Below are positions 24,071-32,716 of a stretch of 37,592 nt of DNA, in pieces. Below the pieces are notes generated by a model. That model was not told the origin of the DNA and searched no databases. It saw only the letters and a list, made by a program, of their open reading frames with translations. A program made the position numbers and the translations under genes. Position 1 is the stretch's first letter. Each line of letters begins with the position of its first letter. Origin of the DNA: Clostridia bacterium (GTDB lineage: Bacteria; Bacillota; Clostridia; TANB77; CAG-508); assembly GCA_017937285.1 (NCBI GenBank), contig JAGBDU010000006.1:1-37592 (forward strand), written 5' to 3'.

Positions 24071-25073
24071 ATCTAATTTTACTCTTTCCTCTAAATATTA
24101 TAGAAGCAACGATTAATGTTATTATTACTAATAATGCAATTGTTCCAACTGAACTTTCTCCTGTTTCAGGAACTGCTTCATTTACAACTGAACTTGAATT
24201 TCCTTTGTTTGTTATTACATTTTTTGATGGTACTTTATTAACATTTCCTTTTGGTGGATTTTGTTCTGGTAGGTTTTGTTCTGGTGGATTTTGTCCTGAT
24301 GGATCTGCAGGTTCCTCCGTTTTTTCTACATTAACACTAACTTGTGCTTTATTTCCGCTACCTGCATCTGCTGTTATTGTTGCAGTACCTACTGCTACAG
24401 CAGTTATTTTTCCAGTGCTATCTACAGTTGCTATTGATTCATTATCTGACTTCCATTCAACTGTTACACCATTTGTTACTTGTATTTGTTTTGTTTCATT
24501 TTGCTTTAAAGTAATATTTGATTCACTTAAAGTAGGCACTGTTTCTACTGGAACTTCTGATTTTGGACTTATTGTTACATCTGTTGAACATGTTGAACCA
24601 TTGTTTTTCATTTGATCAAGTGTATATTGTCCCTCACTTATTGTAATTGCTGAAAAATCAGTTAATTCAAATAAAGCACTTACTTCTTCTTTTATTTCTT
24701 CCTTAGCAGTAAATGAAAATGTTATATTAGTTACTGATACATTTTCTTTTGAGGCATCTGTTGATTGTCCTTTGAAAAGAAATGATACTCCGTCAACATT
24801 TGGGTTAGAATTCCATTGACCACCTTGACTATTTTTTTCTGCTTTATTAAATGTGAATTTATCCTTTTCATAACTTAAGGTTCCATTTAACAAGGTAGTC
24901 GCTTCACTTAAAGTGATTGTTATTTTAACATTTTGTCCAGCAACAACAGATGAATTGCTACCATAAGATACTTGTACACTATAATTTTCTGCACTTGCAT
25001 TATTTGTTATAACCATAATTGCAATTAATATTGCAATTATCGAAATGCAAATTATTCTTCCAACTCTCTTCAT
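24069..25073 (-). CDS. Cohesin-like/Big_2 surface protein with sortase-like signal
   Basis: 334 aa. The signal peptide is residues 1-28 (IAILIAIMVITNNASA). Residues ~30-170 form a cohesin-like beta sandwich (VVAGQNVKITITLSEATTLL, GTLSYEKDKFTFN, VTNITFSFTAKEEI). Residues ~180-250 form a bacterial Ig-like Big_2 domain (TLKQNETKQIQVTNGVTVEW, SIATVDSTGKITAVAVGTAT). A Pro/Gln/Asn-rich spacer (GQNPPEQNLPEQNPPKGN) follows. The end is VPETGESS, a hydrophobic helix and RGKSKIR, an LPXTG-like sorting signal. It is probably anchored to the cell wall, displaying its cohesin-like domain. It is the last gene of a surface cluster on the same strand, followed by a terminator. Confidence 0.88.
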   Translation of the reverse strand: MKRVGRIICISIIAILIAIMVITNNASAENYSVQVSYGSNSSVVAGQNVKITITLSEATTLLNGTLSYEKDKFTFNKAEKNSQGGQWNSNPNVDGVSFLFKGQSTDASKENVSVTNITFSFTAKEEIKEEVSALFELTDFSAITISEGQYTLDQMKNNGSTCSTDVTISPKSEVPVETVPTLSESNITLKQNETKQIQVTNGVTVEWKSDNESIATVDSTGKITAVAVGTATITADAGSGNKAQVSVNVEKTEEPADPSGQNPPEQNLPEQNPPKGNVNKVPSKNVITNKGNSSSVVNEAVPETGESSVGTIALLVIITLIVASIIFRGKSKIR

Positions 25074-25137
25074 AATTTCCTCCTTTGTCTAATTTTACTT
25101 TTTACTTATAATTGTGTATATTAAAATACTAAATTTG

Positions 25138-25758
25138 TTACATTACTTTTTTAGATTTTATTCTTATTACTATAGCACTAATTATAAGAACTACTACTAC
25201 TAACAATATTAATTCGCTTTCACCTGTTTTTGCTAATTCTTTTCCTTTATATTGCGTATTTTCAATTTTATTTTCATTTACTTTTGGTGTTTCTTCTACT
25301 GGTTTTATTGTAATACTCATATCTTTATTATCTAAAGTTTCTCCTATTGTGCTTGATTGTGCTACAATATCTATATTTGATATTGTGAATTTTGCTGTTT
25401 TTTCTGCTGTAACATTAGCTACTTTTACTTTTATTTTAAATGTATCTTGAGAAATAGTTGAACTGAATGGTGCATATACCATTGCTAAATCCCCTTTTTT
25501 ACTTGCTGCTGGATTTATCGATAAATTTGGATCATCTGTTTCTGATGATATTGTAAATAAATCTGGATCATATGCTATATGTGCATTAAATCCTGTAACT
25601 TTTTCGTCAAATTTTAAAACAATTGAAAATTCAGATTCAGATTCTACCGATGCTGGTGTTTCTGCAGTTGATAGAGTTATTGCTTTTGATTTACTAGATA
25701 TTCCTAATAATATTATTATCGATACTATTATAGTAAAAATACTTTTTATACTTTTCAT
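25138..25758 (-). CDS. Cohesin-domain surface protein with LAKTG sorting motif
   Basis: 206 aa. The signal peptide is residues 1-27. A single cohesin-like domain covers ~28-160: VESESEFSIVLKFDEKVTGF, NAHIAYDPDLFTISS, KGDLAMVYAPFSSTISQD, TFKIKVKV. After a short linker the C-terminus reads ELAKTGESE, a hydrophobic helix and IRIKSKK, a sortase-type signal with A in place of P. Cohesins bind dockerin domains, and a dockerin-like protein is encoded upstream in the same cluster. The SD AGGAGG lies 7 nt before the ATG. Confidence 0.87.
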   Translation of the reverse strand: MKSIKSIFTIIVSIIILLGISSKSKAITLSTAETPASVESESEFSIVLKFDEKVTGFNAHIAYDPDLFTISSETDDPNLSINPAASKKGDLAMVYAPFSSTISQDTFKIKVKVANVTAEKTAKFTISNIDIVAQSSTIGETLDNKDMSITIKPVEETPKVNENKIENTQYKGKELAKTGESELILLVVVVLIISAIVIRIKSKKVM

Positions 25759-25844
25759 TTGTAAATCCTCCTAATATTTTTTTCTTATATAATTTTATAT
25801 CTAAAAATTTATTTTTTCAATAATTATTACTAATATAATTCAAA

Positions 25845-25877
25845 TGTAATATAATTGTAATATAATTGTAATATAAT
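25845..25877. repeat. Three tandem 11-bp AT-rich repeats
   Basis: TGTAATATAAT occurs three times in a row (25845-25855, 25856-25866, 25867-25877), about 90 nt upstream of the 206-aa cohesin gene. Each unit holds a -10-like ATTATATTACA on the minus strand. Confidence 0.8.
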
Positions 25878-25885
25878 ATTTATAT

Positions 25886-25921
25886 GATAAAGAAGATTTC
25901 AAAATAGAAATCTTCTTTATC
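25886..25921 (-). terminator. Long hairpin after the 175-aa cohesin-like gene
   Basis: GATAAAGAAGATTTC (25886-25900) and GAAATCTTCTTTATC (25907-25921) form a perfect 15-bp stem. The following T run is poor, so termination may be partial. Confidence 0.7.
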
Positions 25922-25947
25922 ACTTTTATTACTTTATAATTTATTTT

Positions 25948-26475
25948 CTATTTTTTTCTTATGTTTTTTATAAATACTATTGCTATTATTACAAAAATTA
26001 TTGCTATTACTAAAATTGCCCAAAATTTGTATGTTTTTTTAATTTCTTCTGAGTTTATTTTTATTACTTTATTTCCATTAATTTTATTTTCAGAATATTC
26101 ATTTCCTTTTATATCTACAAATGCTAAATTTTCTAACTTCATTTCTGAAGCCCCTTTTTCTTTTATTTTAAATGTAAACTCAAAATTTTTAACACCTTCT
26201 TCAAGATTTACATATACCCAAGCTAAATTTCCATCTTCTGTAACTCTTGTATTCATACATTGTTGACTAGATTTAATAAATTCTACTTTTGAAGCATCAA
26301 ATTTTATTTGTCCATTTGCTAATGGGGTTTCTTCATCTACACTTATATTTATAGTAAATTCTTCTCCTTTTTTTGCTTGAATATCTTCAACAAAAATAGT
26401 ATATGATTTTGCAATATTTGGTATTAGCATTAGTCCTAAAATTACTAATATAAAAAAATTTATTTTTATTTTCAT
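25948..26475 (-). CDS. Membrane-anchored cohesin-like protein
   Basis: 175 aa. The signal peptide is residues 1-24. One cohesin-like domain follows (KKGEEFTINISVDEETPLAN, GQIKFDASKVEFIKSS, LAWVYVNLEEGVKNFEFTFK, ASEMKLENLAFVDIKGNEYS). A C-terminal membrane helix comes next (FWAILVIAIIFVIIAIVFIK) with a short basic tail. Unlike its two relatives downstream it has no LPXTG-like motif, so it is held in the membrane rather than the wall. The start has the weak SD AAGGAGA 12 nt upstream. It forms a cluster with the other cohesin-like and dockerin-like genes. Confidence 0.83.
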   Translation of the reverse strand: MKIKINFFILVILGLMLIPNIAKSYTIFVEDIQAKKGEEFTINISVDEETPLANGQIKFDASKVEFIKSSQQCMNTRVTEDGNLAWVYVNLEEGVKNFEFTFKIKEKGASEMKLENLAFVDIKGNEYSENKINGNKVIKINSEEIKKTYKFWAILVIAIIFVIIAIVFIKNIRKK

Positions 26476-26529
26476 TTATATACACGTCTCCTTAAAATAA
26501 GCATTTTAATATTTGTATATGGATTAAAA

Positions 26530-27201
26530 CTAATCTATTGCAATTTGATCATCATCTTCAGTGTTATTTGCCCAGCTCCATAATAACGTATTTCCTAGCT
26601 TATTTTCATTTTCAGGATTTGAACCGTCATAATGTAAATATTTTAAAAGCATACTTTTTATATCAAATACATTTAATTGATCATCTTCATTATACAAGTT
26701 TGCAGCTACTCGTTGTATTTCAGTTATATTGTTTGACTCCTCGTCTTGTAAATATGCATGTACTATAACACTAAAATCTGCACTACATATATTATTTCTT
26801 CCTTTGTCTGTATCTCCACATAAAATTATTGTTCTTTCTTTTCCTTCTGTATCAACTATTATATCCCCTGTAAATAATTCTGTTTTATCATCAATTGTAT
26901 TTTTTCCATCTAGAGTTTTTATAGAAGCAAATTCTATTAAGTTTTGTTTAAGAAATTTTTCAAGATCTTTTAAATATAGTCTGTTTGGTTTGTACTCATC
27001 TTTATTATTTAAAGGTAATTCTGCTGAAAAACCTTTATTTGGACTTACTAATATAGCTTCTGTTCCATCAGATAATGTATAAGAATCTGCCATTACCTTA
27101 TCGTCTACTCCTCCTACTAGTGTAGCTTCTGAGCATTTAAAAAGCATTATAAATGCAAAAACTACTAATAATATGCTTATGTTTTTTAAAAATTTTTTCA
27201 T
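26530..27201 (-). CDS. Exported protein with a dockerin-like C-terminal region
   Basis: 223 aa. The signal peptide is residues 1-26 (MKKFLKNISILLVVFAFIML ... CSEA). The C-terminal half has two similar segments: GDTDKGRNNICSADFSVIVH then AYL, and ANLYNEDDQLNVFDIKSMLL then KYL. Both follow the dockerin type I pattern (GD/N-rich loop, x-D, hydrophobic helix ending YL), although the first loop lacks some calcium ligands. Between them lies TEIQRVAANL, also seen in dockerin duplications. The N-terminal part (GTEAILVSPNKGFSAELPLN) is unknown. I start at the ATG at 27201 with AAGGAGGG 8 nt upstream. It is the likely partner of the three downstream cohesin-like proteins. Confidence 0.82.
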   Translation of the reverse strand: MKKFLKNISILLVVFAFIMLFKCSEATLVGGVDDKVMADSYTLSDGTEAILVSPNKGFSAELPLNNKDEYKPNRLYLKDLEKFLKQNLIEFASIKTLDGKNTIDDKTELFTGDIIVDTEGKERTIILCGDTDKGRNNICSADFSVIVHAYLQDEESNNITEIQRVAANLYNEDDQLNVFDIKSMLLKYLHYDGSNPENENKLGNTLLWSWANNTEDDDQIAID

Positions 27202-27277
27202 ATGTTTTCCCTCCTTAATTATTATGAATTTATTATACAATTAAAAATTTTTTATTTCAACTCTTATTTTAAAAAAT

Positions 27278-27361
27278 TTATTTTTTATTATTTATTATAA
27301 TTGCATATAAAATTAAAGATAAATTTGCCCCAATTATAAGGCCTATTAAAAACTTTATCAA
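27278..27361 (-). CDS. 27-aa membrane peptide, DUF3789-like, TTG start
   Basis: Too short for most gene finders. The sequence GAAAGGAG-6 nt-TTG starts MIKFLIGLIIGANLSLILYA followed by five residues and KK, then TAA. The MxKFLxGxxxGAxxG-like beginning and single hydrophobic helix recall DUF3789 mini-proteins of Firmicutes. Its SD begins right at the T run of the terminator of the 242-aa gene, and the peptide precedes the dockerin-like gene on the same strand. The function is unknown. Confidence 0.6.
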   Translation of the reverse strand: MIKFLIGLIIGANLSLILYAIIINNKK

Positions 27362-27375
27362 AATATTCTCCTTTC

Positions 27376-27410
27376 AAAAAAGATGTAGTAATTTTAATAT
27401 TACTACATCT
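27376..27410 (-). terminator. Terminator after the 242-aa membrane-anchored protein
   Basis: AGATGTAGTAAT (27381-27392) and ATTACTACATCT (27399-27410) form a perfect 12-bp stem followed on the minus strand by a T run. Confidence 0.9.
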
Positions 27411-27438
27411 TTTTATTATTTTTATAAAATTACACTTA

Positions 27439-28167
27439 TTAATTTAATTCTGTTTTTGTTATTTTTGTACATATACCTTTTTTATTAAATGTTAATTCGC
27501 ATAAATCAATTTTTATTGCATCTGTTGGTATTTTTATATTTTTATGTGATTCTTTTTGTTCTTCAATTTTTGATGTATTCTTTTTTCCATTTTTTTCTAT
27601 TACAAAATCTATATTATTATCAACAGTTGTTTGAACATATTTTTCTGTTGATTTATATATTGTAGAGTCTGTTGTACTTTCTTTTAATATATATTTTTTT
27701 GTTTTTGTATCATATTTTATATAAAATTTTTCTGCATTACTATCTGAAGATTTTAGTATTAAATTATTTGAGCTAATTTTATCTTTGCTATAATCATTAC
27801 CAAATATTTCTACTGTGTTTTTTCCAGACTTTAAATTATTATATTCTTCTTTTGAAAATTCATATTCTTCGTATACAAGACCTTTTATTATGTATTTATC
27901 TTCTTCATTTTCATCTTTATTTATATTTGTAATAAATAATTTTTCACCATCCGAAAAATCTTTACTTGTTAATTCTTCATATTCAATTTCTGGCTCTATA
28001 TTTTCTTCTATATCAGCATCATTTACAGCATCGTTTGTGGCATCTGCATTAGTTGCTATTTCATATTTTGTTCCTTTTACTTTATATTTCCAAAATCCAA
28101 CAAAGTCTATTACTAGTATTACACCACATATTATTATAAAAATCCATTTAATTACTGTTTTTTTCAT
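27439..28167 (-). CDS. Membrane-anchored exported protein of unknown function
   Basis: 242 aa, family not recognised. Residues 1-25 form a signal anchor (VIKWIFIIICGVILVIDFVG). An acidic low-complexity stretch follows (ATNADATNDAVNDADIEENI), then a hydrophilic, Lys/Glu/Asn-rich region with beta-strand-like repeats (KYIIKGLVYEEYEFSKEEYN, FYIKYDTKTKKYILKES), ending CTKITKTELN. I start at the ATG at 28167; the TTG at 28179 is only 3 nt from the AAGGAA SD. It is the first gene of the surface cluster on the minus strand, separated from the next by a terminator. A role on the cell surface is inferred only from its topology and context. Confidence 0.75.
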   Translation of the reverse strand: MKKTVIKWIFIIICGVILVIDFVGFWKYKVKGTKYEIATNADATNDAVNDADIEENIEPEIEYEELTSKDFSDGEKLFITNINKDENEEDKYIIKGLVYEEYEFSKEEYNNLKSGKNTVEIFGNDYSKDKISSNNLILKSSDSNAEKFYIKYDTKTKKYILKESTTDSTIYKSTEKYVQTTVDNNIDFVIEKNGKKNTSKIEEQKESHKNIKIPTDAIKIDLCELTFNKKGICTKITKTELN

Positions 28168-28245
28168 AAAATTTATCAATTCCTTCCTCTATACAAATAT
28201 TGCTTTTTTATTATATCCTATCTTTATATTAATTACAACTGTAAT

Positions 28246-29239
28246 TTAAAAATTCATAAAAGCCTTTGCTAACACATATGATAATACAAGGCATACTGGA
28301 AATGTTAACACCCAAGCTTTTATAATTTGAATAACTGATTTTTTGCTTACAGCATTTTTTTCACTTTTTCCAACACCTATTATTGACATTGTTTTTACAT
28401 GAGTTGTGCTTACTGGAATTCCATTTAAACTTGCTATTAATAATGTAGCAGATGTTGATATATCACTACATAATGCTTGTTTTTTATTTAAATTTGTCAT
28501 ATTGCTTCCTATATTTTGTACAATTTTTTCGCCTCCAATAGATACTCCAATAAACATAACAGCTGCAGTAAACAATATTGTATAAATATGTTCCATTGGT
28601 ATTATAAAATCAGGGACTGATAATCCTTTTAAAATATAATTGTAAATTATTAGTATTCCTATAAATTTTTGCCCATCTTGTGCACCATGCATAAATGACA
28701 TTGCACACATTCCTACTATTTGGAATTTAGAAATAATTTTATCTTGTATTTTGTTTAAAAACTTTTTTAATAATTTAGTTATTATATATGCTAAAATAAA
28801 AGTTCCTAGTATTGACCATAGCAATCCTATTCCAACATTCATCCATTCAGCAAGATTTACCGCTGATATTCCATATATTGCAATCGCACTTCCTGTTAAA
28901 CCGTGCAACTAATCCATGTGTTTCACTTGTTGGTATTCCAAATTGCAATGCTATAAGTGCAAATATTATTACAGATAACATTGCAGATATTAAACTTACT
29001 AGACCTTCTTTTCCTGCTGTTATATTTACCATTGAACTTATGCAATCAGCTACAGAAATATTTACAAAACTCATTACTATTATTCCTACAAAATTAAAAA
29101 TTGCACTTATTATTGCAGCCTTTTTGAATTTCATTACTTTTGAACCTACTAATGTAGCTATAGCATTTGGTGCATCTGTAAGTCCATTTGTAAAAATTAG
29201 TAGAACAATTATTATTAATGTTACTATTTTAATACTCAT
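28246..29239 (-). pseudogene. pit: PiT-family phosphate transporter with a single frameshift
   Basis: Two minus-strand frames together make one complete PiT (low-affinity inorganic phosphate/metal symporter) of about 330 aa. Part 1 (from 29239): NGLTDAPNAIATLVGSKVMK ... ALQFGIPTSETHGLVA. Part 2 (to 28246): GLTGSAIAIYGISAVNLAEW ... FMHGAQDGQKFIGI ... GIPVSTTHVKTMSIIGVG. The join is at GTTGCACGGTTTAACAGG near 28903: removing one base restores VAGLTGSA. All signature motifs (DAPNA, PTSETH, VSTTH) are intact. It is either a very recent mutation, a phase-variable or programmed shift (no homopolymer supports this), or an assembly error. Confidence 0.9.
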
Positions 29240-29387
29240 TTTTTCTCCTTTATTTAACTGTTTTTCTTTAGAATTTATATTATTATTTTTTATCTATATA
29301 TATATTAATATTTTAGAAAAAATTTTTCAATATTTTATTATAAATTTTTGTTTCAGATTGTTACTATTCTTAACAAAACCATAAATA

Positions 29388-30110
29388 TTATTTATTACTT
29401 ATATGTATATTTTCCACATTCACACCTAGCTCTCTTTGTACAATACTTTGAATTTGTGCAATTTCCGCTTCTTCCAATTTTTCTGCTCTAACAACCACAC
29501 TTATACTTCCTTTATTTGCAAAAATTACAACATCTTTAAACCCTTTATTTTTTATTAAATTCTCTGCAATCATAATTGCATTCTTTTGGCTATTTATATT
29601 ACTTATTTCATTTTGTGATGAACTTTTTTGTTCTGAGGAAATATTACTACTTGCAAGTATAGTTTGATAAGATTCTAACATTTCAGAATACATTTTCTCC
29701 CTTTCTAATCTTGATTCTGTAAAATATCTATCTAAATCCTCACTTACCTTTGCCGAAGTTTCTGATACATTATTTGAATTTTCGTTATTATTTGAAGTAG
29801 TATTATTTGTTATTACATTATTTATAGTATTTTGACCTATACTATTATTCATATTACTAGTCACATTATTACTTATTGTATTTTCAGATGAAATATTATT
29901 ACTACTTACCAATTTTGCATCTCCAATTCCTGCTATTTCTTGATTTTCAACTACTCCAGACGTTTGAGCAGTTTCTTCTGATTGCATAGTATAATTTAAA
30001 TATCCCGCAGTTATTAACATAAGAGCAATTGCAAATATTATAATTTGGTTTCTTTTTAATGCTTTAATCATACCTTTTTTACATGATATATACATAATAC
30101 GTATAATCAT
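29388..30110 (-). CDS. spoIIIAH: Stage III sporulation protein AH
   Basis: 240 aa. The mother-cell half of the zipper with SpoIIQ across the forespore membranes, forming part of the feeding-tube channel. A membrane segment lies near residues 23-41 (NQIIIFAIALMLITAGYLNY). A long Asn/Ser-rich linker follows (NNVITNNTTSNNNENSNNVS), then the conserved ring-building domain (EREKMYSEMLESYQTILASS, AENLIKNKGFKDVVIFANKG, IAQIQSIVQRELGVNVENIH). The first ATG has AAGGAGA very close; the internal ATG at 30071 (MIKALKRNQ) matches the usual family start, so the true start is uncertain. It is the last gene of spoIIIA. Confidence 0.93.
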   Translation of the reverse strand: MIIRIMYISCKKGMIKALKRNQIIIFAIALMLITAGYLNYTMQSEETAQTSGVVENQEIAGIGDAKLVSSNNISSENTISNNVTSNMNNSIGQNTINNVITNNTTSNNNENSNNVSETSAKVSEDLDRYFTESRLEREKMYSEMLESYQTILASSNISSEQKSSSQNEISNINSQKNAIMIAENLIKNKGFKDVVIFANKGSISVVVRAEKLEEAEIAQIQSIVQRELGVNVENIHISNK

Positions 30111-30126
30111 TCTCTCCTTTCTTATT

Positions 30127-30723
30127 TTAATTCATTTCAAAAACTTGAATCTTATATGTAGATAAACCTGTTGCCGCTTCTACTGCCTGTATTATATTAG
30201 TTTTTACATTTACATCACTTGCTCCTTTTGCTATTATCACAGCTCCTTGTATTTGTGGACTTGTTACACTTTGTGTTATTACCTTATTATCTGAACAAAC
30301 TACCTCTTTTTTGTTATTTGTAGTACTTATTGTTCTTTTACCTCCACTAGTATCTTCTTCCTCAGTAATGCTTTCCCCTAAATCTTCATTATATACAGGA
30401 TTTATAACACTTGTTTGTGAATATGTTATTAATACTTCTACTTCTCCTACTCCACTAATATTTGATAGTATTTTTTTCAATTTTTGCTCTAAATCATTAT
30501 TGCTAATAGTTTCTGTTTCTTCTATTATATTTGCTTCTGCTAGCATTTTATTACTATCAGATTTATTTTTCTTGTTACCACCTTTCCAAATATAATTTAT
30601 TGCAATGATTGTTACTATTAAAACTATCGCAAGTACTACTAGGTTTTCTATATTTTTTTTATTATCATTTTTTTCACTTTTTATTAAAGATTTTTTCAAG
30701 TTTTCCACTTTTTCTTTAAACAT
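30127..30723 (-). CDS. spoIIIAG: Stage III sporulation protein AG
   Basis: 198 aa. Forms a large ring in the mother-cell membrane of the SpoIIIA-SpoIIQ complex. The membrane helix is residues ~26-45 (IENLVVLAIVLIVTIIAINY). The ring-building motif domain has KKILSNISGVGEVEVLITYS and ITQSVTSPQIQGAVIIAKGA, ending VEAATGLSTYKIQVFEM. The inserted beta region (GKRTISTTNNKKEVVCSDNK) is as in homologues. AGGAGGTGA lies 9 nt upstream. It is 16 nt from spoIIIAH. Confidence 0.95.
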   Translation of the reverse strand: MFKEKVENLKKSLIKSEKNDNKKNIENLVVLAIVLIVTIIAINYIWKGGNKKNKSDSNKMLAEANIIEETETISNNDLEQKLKKILSNISGVGEVEVLITYSQTSVINPVYNEDLGESITEEEDTSGGKRTISTTNNKKEVVCSDNKVITQSVTSPQIQGAVIIAKGASDVNVKTNIIQAVEAATGLSTYKIQVFEMN

Positions 30724-30763
30724 TTAATTTTCATCACCTCCTAATTAATTTCTGTATTTATAT

Positions 30764-31363
30764 TCAATAAATATTTATTTTGTTTATATCTACTTCATAT
30801 GTAGTTTTTATATATTCTTTAATTTCATTTTTGTCATTCTCATTTATTATTTCATTATTCTGTGAATTGTTATTTTCAATTTTTATTTTTACAGATTTTA
30901 TATTATCTACTATGGTTTTTGCCTGTTTTTGCTCTTTTGCAACAGATATTTTTTCATCAATTTTTATATCAATTTTTTCTATATTATATGATTCATCATT
31001 AGATATATTTATATAAACAGACCCTGCCACATAACCTTTTGCTTTTAATTTTGTTTTTAAATCATTTTCTAAATTTTGTGTATATATTTTCTTTATTGAA
31101 CTAGTTGTATTTTTCGAAATTTCATTACTTTCTACAACATTACTACTTGTTTCTATAACTTCATTTACTTTAATATATTCACTTATATCTTCACCTGTAA
31201 ATTGATTTATTACAGGTGATATTATTGTATATACAATAAATATTCCTATTATTATTTTTATATATTTTTTTGATGTGTTATCTGGTAATATCATTTCTAT
31301 TATTGTAGATATTATTACAGCAACTACTATACCTTTAGACCATGCTCTAAACCAATCTATCAT
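30764..31363 (-). CDS. spoIIIAF: Stage III sporulation protein AF
   Basis: 199 aa. Two N-terminal membrane helices (GIVVAVIISTIIEMILPD and YIKIIIGIFIVYTIISPVI) precede a soluble domain of ring-building type (TKLKAKGYVAGSVYINISND). SpoIIIAF is part of the SpoIIIA export complex. The start has AGAGGT upstream. It is 125 nt from spoIIIAE; that gap holds a decayed REP palindrome, unusual for an otherwise tight operon. Confidence 0.93.
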   Translation of the reverse strand: MIDWFRAWSKGIVVAVIISTIIEMILPDNTSKKYIKIIIGIFIVYTIISPVINQFTGEDISEYIKVNEVIETSSNVVESNEISKNTTSSIKKIYTQNLENDLKTKLKAKGYVAGSVYINISNDESYNIEKIDIKIDEKISVAKEQKQAKTIVDNIKSVKIKIENNNSQNNEIINENDKNEIKEYIKTTYEVDINKINIY

Positions 31364-31398
31364 ATTATGTACCTCTTTTTGAACTTTTGGAACACCAA

Positions 31399-31513
31399 TG
31401 TCATTAATCTAAGAGATATTATTTAAAATAAAGCTTAACTTAATGACAGTCTTTTGAACATTCATTAAAGTTCATGTTTTATTGAACTTCAAAGAACGTC
31501 CCCAAAGTTCACA
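31399..31513. repeat. Degenerate REP palindrome at the spoIIIAE/AF junction
   Basis: TGTCATTAA (31399-31407) and TTAATGACA (31440-31448) form one dyad. GTTCATTAAAG-like copies face GTGAACTTTGGGGACGTTC (minus strand, 31513-31495). The last piece is the same sequence as the 9283-9347 palindrome and forms the final codons of spoIIIAE. Confidence 0.7.
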
Positions 31514-32646
31514 TTATTCGATATTTTTAATACTAAAGTTGTTCCTATTATAATCATTACTGACATACTGCACATGAATGCTAATAATATTTTAAATGTA
31601 TCTCCCATTTGGTCTAATAATTTTACTACTTTTTCATCAGCTATGGGTTCACAAATTGCTGCTCCTATATAATAAATTCCCATTAAAATTAGTAATTTTA
31701 TTATTGGAGTTATTGAAATTGCTATTATTATTATTACACCTAGTATTCCTACTGCATTTTTTAAAATACTGCTACATCCTATTACAGAATCTACTGCATC
31801 TCCTAGTATTTTTCCTACTACTGGTATTAAGTTTGATACTGCTGCTTTTGCTGTTTTTGAAGTTACTGCATCTACACTACTACTTAATGTTCCATCTACA
31901 GATACTAATGTTACAAATAAAGTTAATATTATTCCTATTATCCAAATTGTAGTTGATTTTAGCCTCTTAGCTAATCTATCTATTTGAACTTTGTTTGATA
32001 TTTTTGATATTATTCCTAATGCTGTTGATACTAATATTATTGGTATTGCTATATTGTTTATAAAATTTCCTATTAGTGATATCATAAATATTAATATTGG
32101 TTGAATAGCTGCTGCTGTTGTTACACTTCCTGTTGTTACAATTAAAGTCATCATTATTGGTATAAGCATATTTGTAAAATCTGTCATATTGTTTATTGAT
32201 TCTTTTATTGATGCTATTACGCTAGAAAAATTTGTTAGCACTATTGTTACAATAAGTATATATTGTACATAATATGCTATTTTGGATACACTTTTATTTT
32301 GAAGTCCTTCTGTTATGCAATTTAATATACTGTTTATGATTATTATGATTATTATACTTCCTAAAACAGTAATTGCACTTTGTAATTCATTTCCAAATAT
32401 TTTCCACACGCTTTTTAGTAATTTTTTATTATCCACTTTCCCAGTTATTGCTGATGTTAATATTTCATTTAAATCTATATCTTCAAATACATCTGTGGTA
32501 TATTTACTTGATTCTTGTACAAAATTTGTAACTCCTACAGAATCTTCTTGACTTTTCATTATATCATCCATTTCAAATGCTTGTACCATTTGAACACTAA
32601 AAAAATATATTATTATAATAGCTAAAAATATTTTACATTTTTTCAT
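31489..32646 (-). CDS. spoIIIAE: Stage III sporulation protein AE
   Basis: 385 aa polytopic membrane protein of the SpoIIIA complex. A signal-like segment (residues 1-23, IFLAIIIIYFFSVQMVQAFE) is followed by about eight membrane helices, with conserved stretches NMTDFTNMLIPIMMTLIVTT, LVSVDGTLSSSVDAVTSKTA and IPVVGKILGDAVDSVIGCSS. The last codons NVNFGDVL are written by a REP sequence (GTGAACTTTGGGGACGTTC), so the natural C-terminus was probably altered by the insertion. The start has GGAGAG 4 nt upstream. Confidence 0.95.
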   Translation of the reverse strand: MKKCKIFLAIIIIYFFSVQMVQAFEMDDIMKSQEDSVGVTNFVQESSKYTTDVFEDIDLNEILTSAITGKVDNKKLLKSVWKIFGNELQSAITVLGSIIIIIIINSILNCITEGLQNKSVSKIAYYVQYILIVTIVLTNFSSVIASIKESINNMTDFTNMLIPIMMTLIVTTGSVTTAAAIQPILIFMISLIGNFINNIAIPIILVSTALGIISKISNKVQIDRLAKRLKSTTIWIIGIILTLFVTLVSVDGTLSSSVDAVTSKTAKAAVSNLIPVVGKILGDAVDSVIGCSSILKNAVGILGVIIIIAISITPIIKLLILMGIYYIGAAICEPIADEKVVKLLDQMGDTFKILLAFMCSMSVMIIIGTTLVLKISNNVNFGDVL

Positions 32647-32716
32647 TTGCTCTCCATATCTTTAATTAAACATTTTTTTATCTTGTTGCTATTATCATAA
32701 AATCTACTGTTAACAT

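Noticed and set aside
28246..28908. Separate 220-aa transporter gene
   Set aside because: It is the second half of one PiT protein; the two frames join at a one-base insertion.
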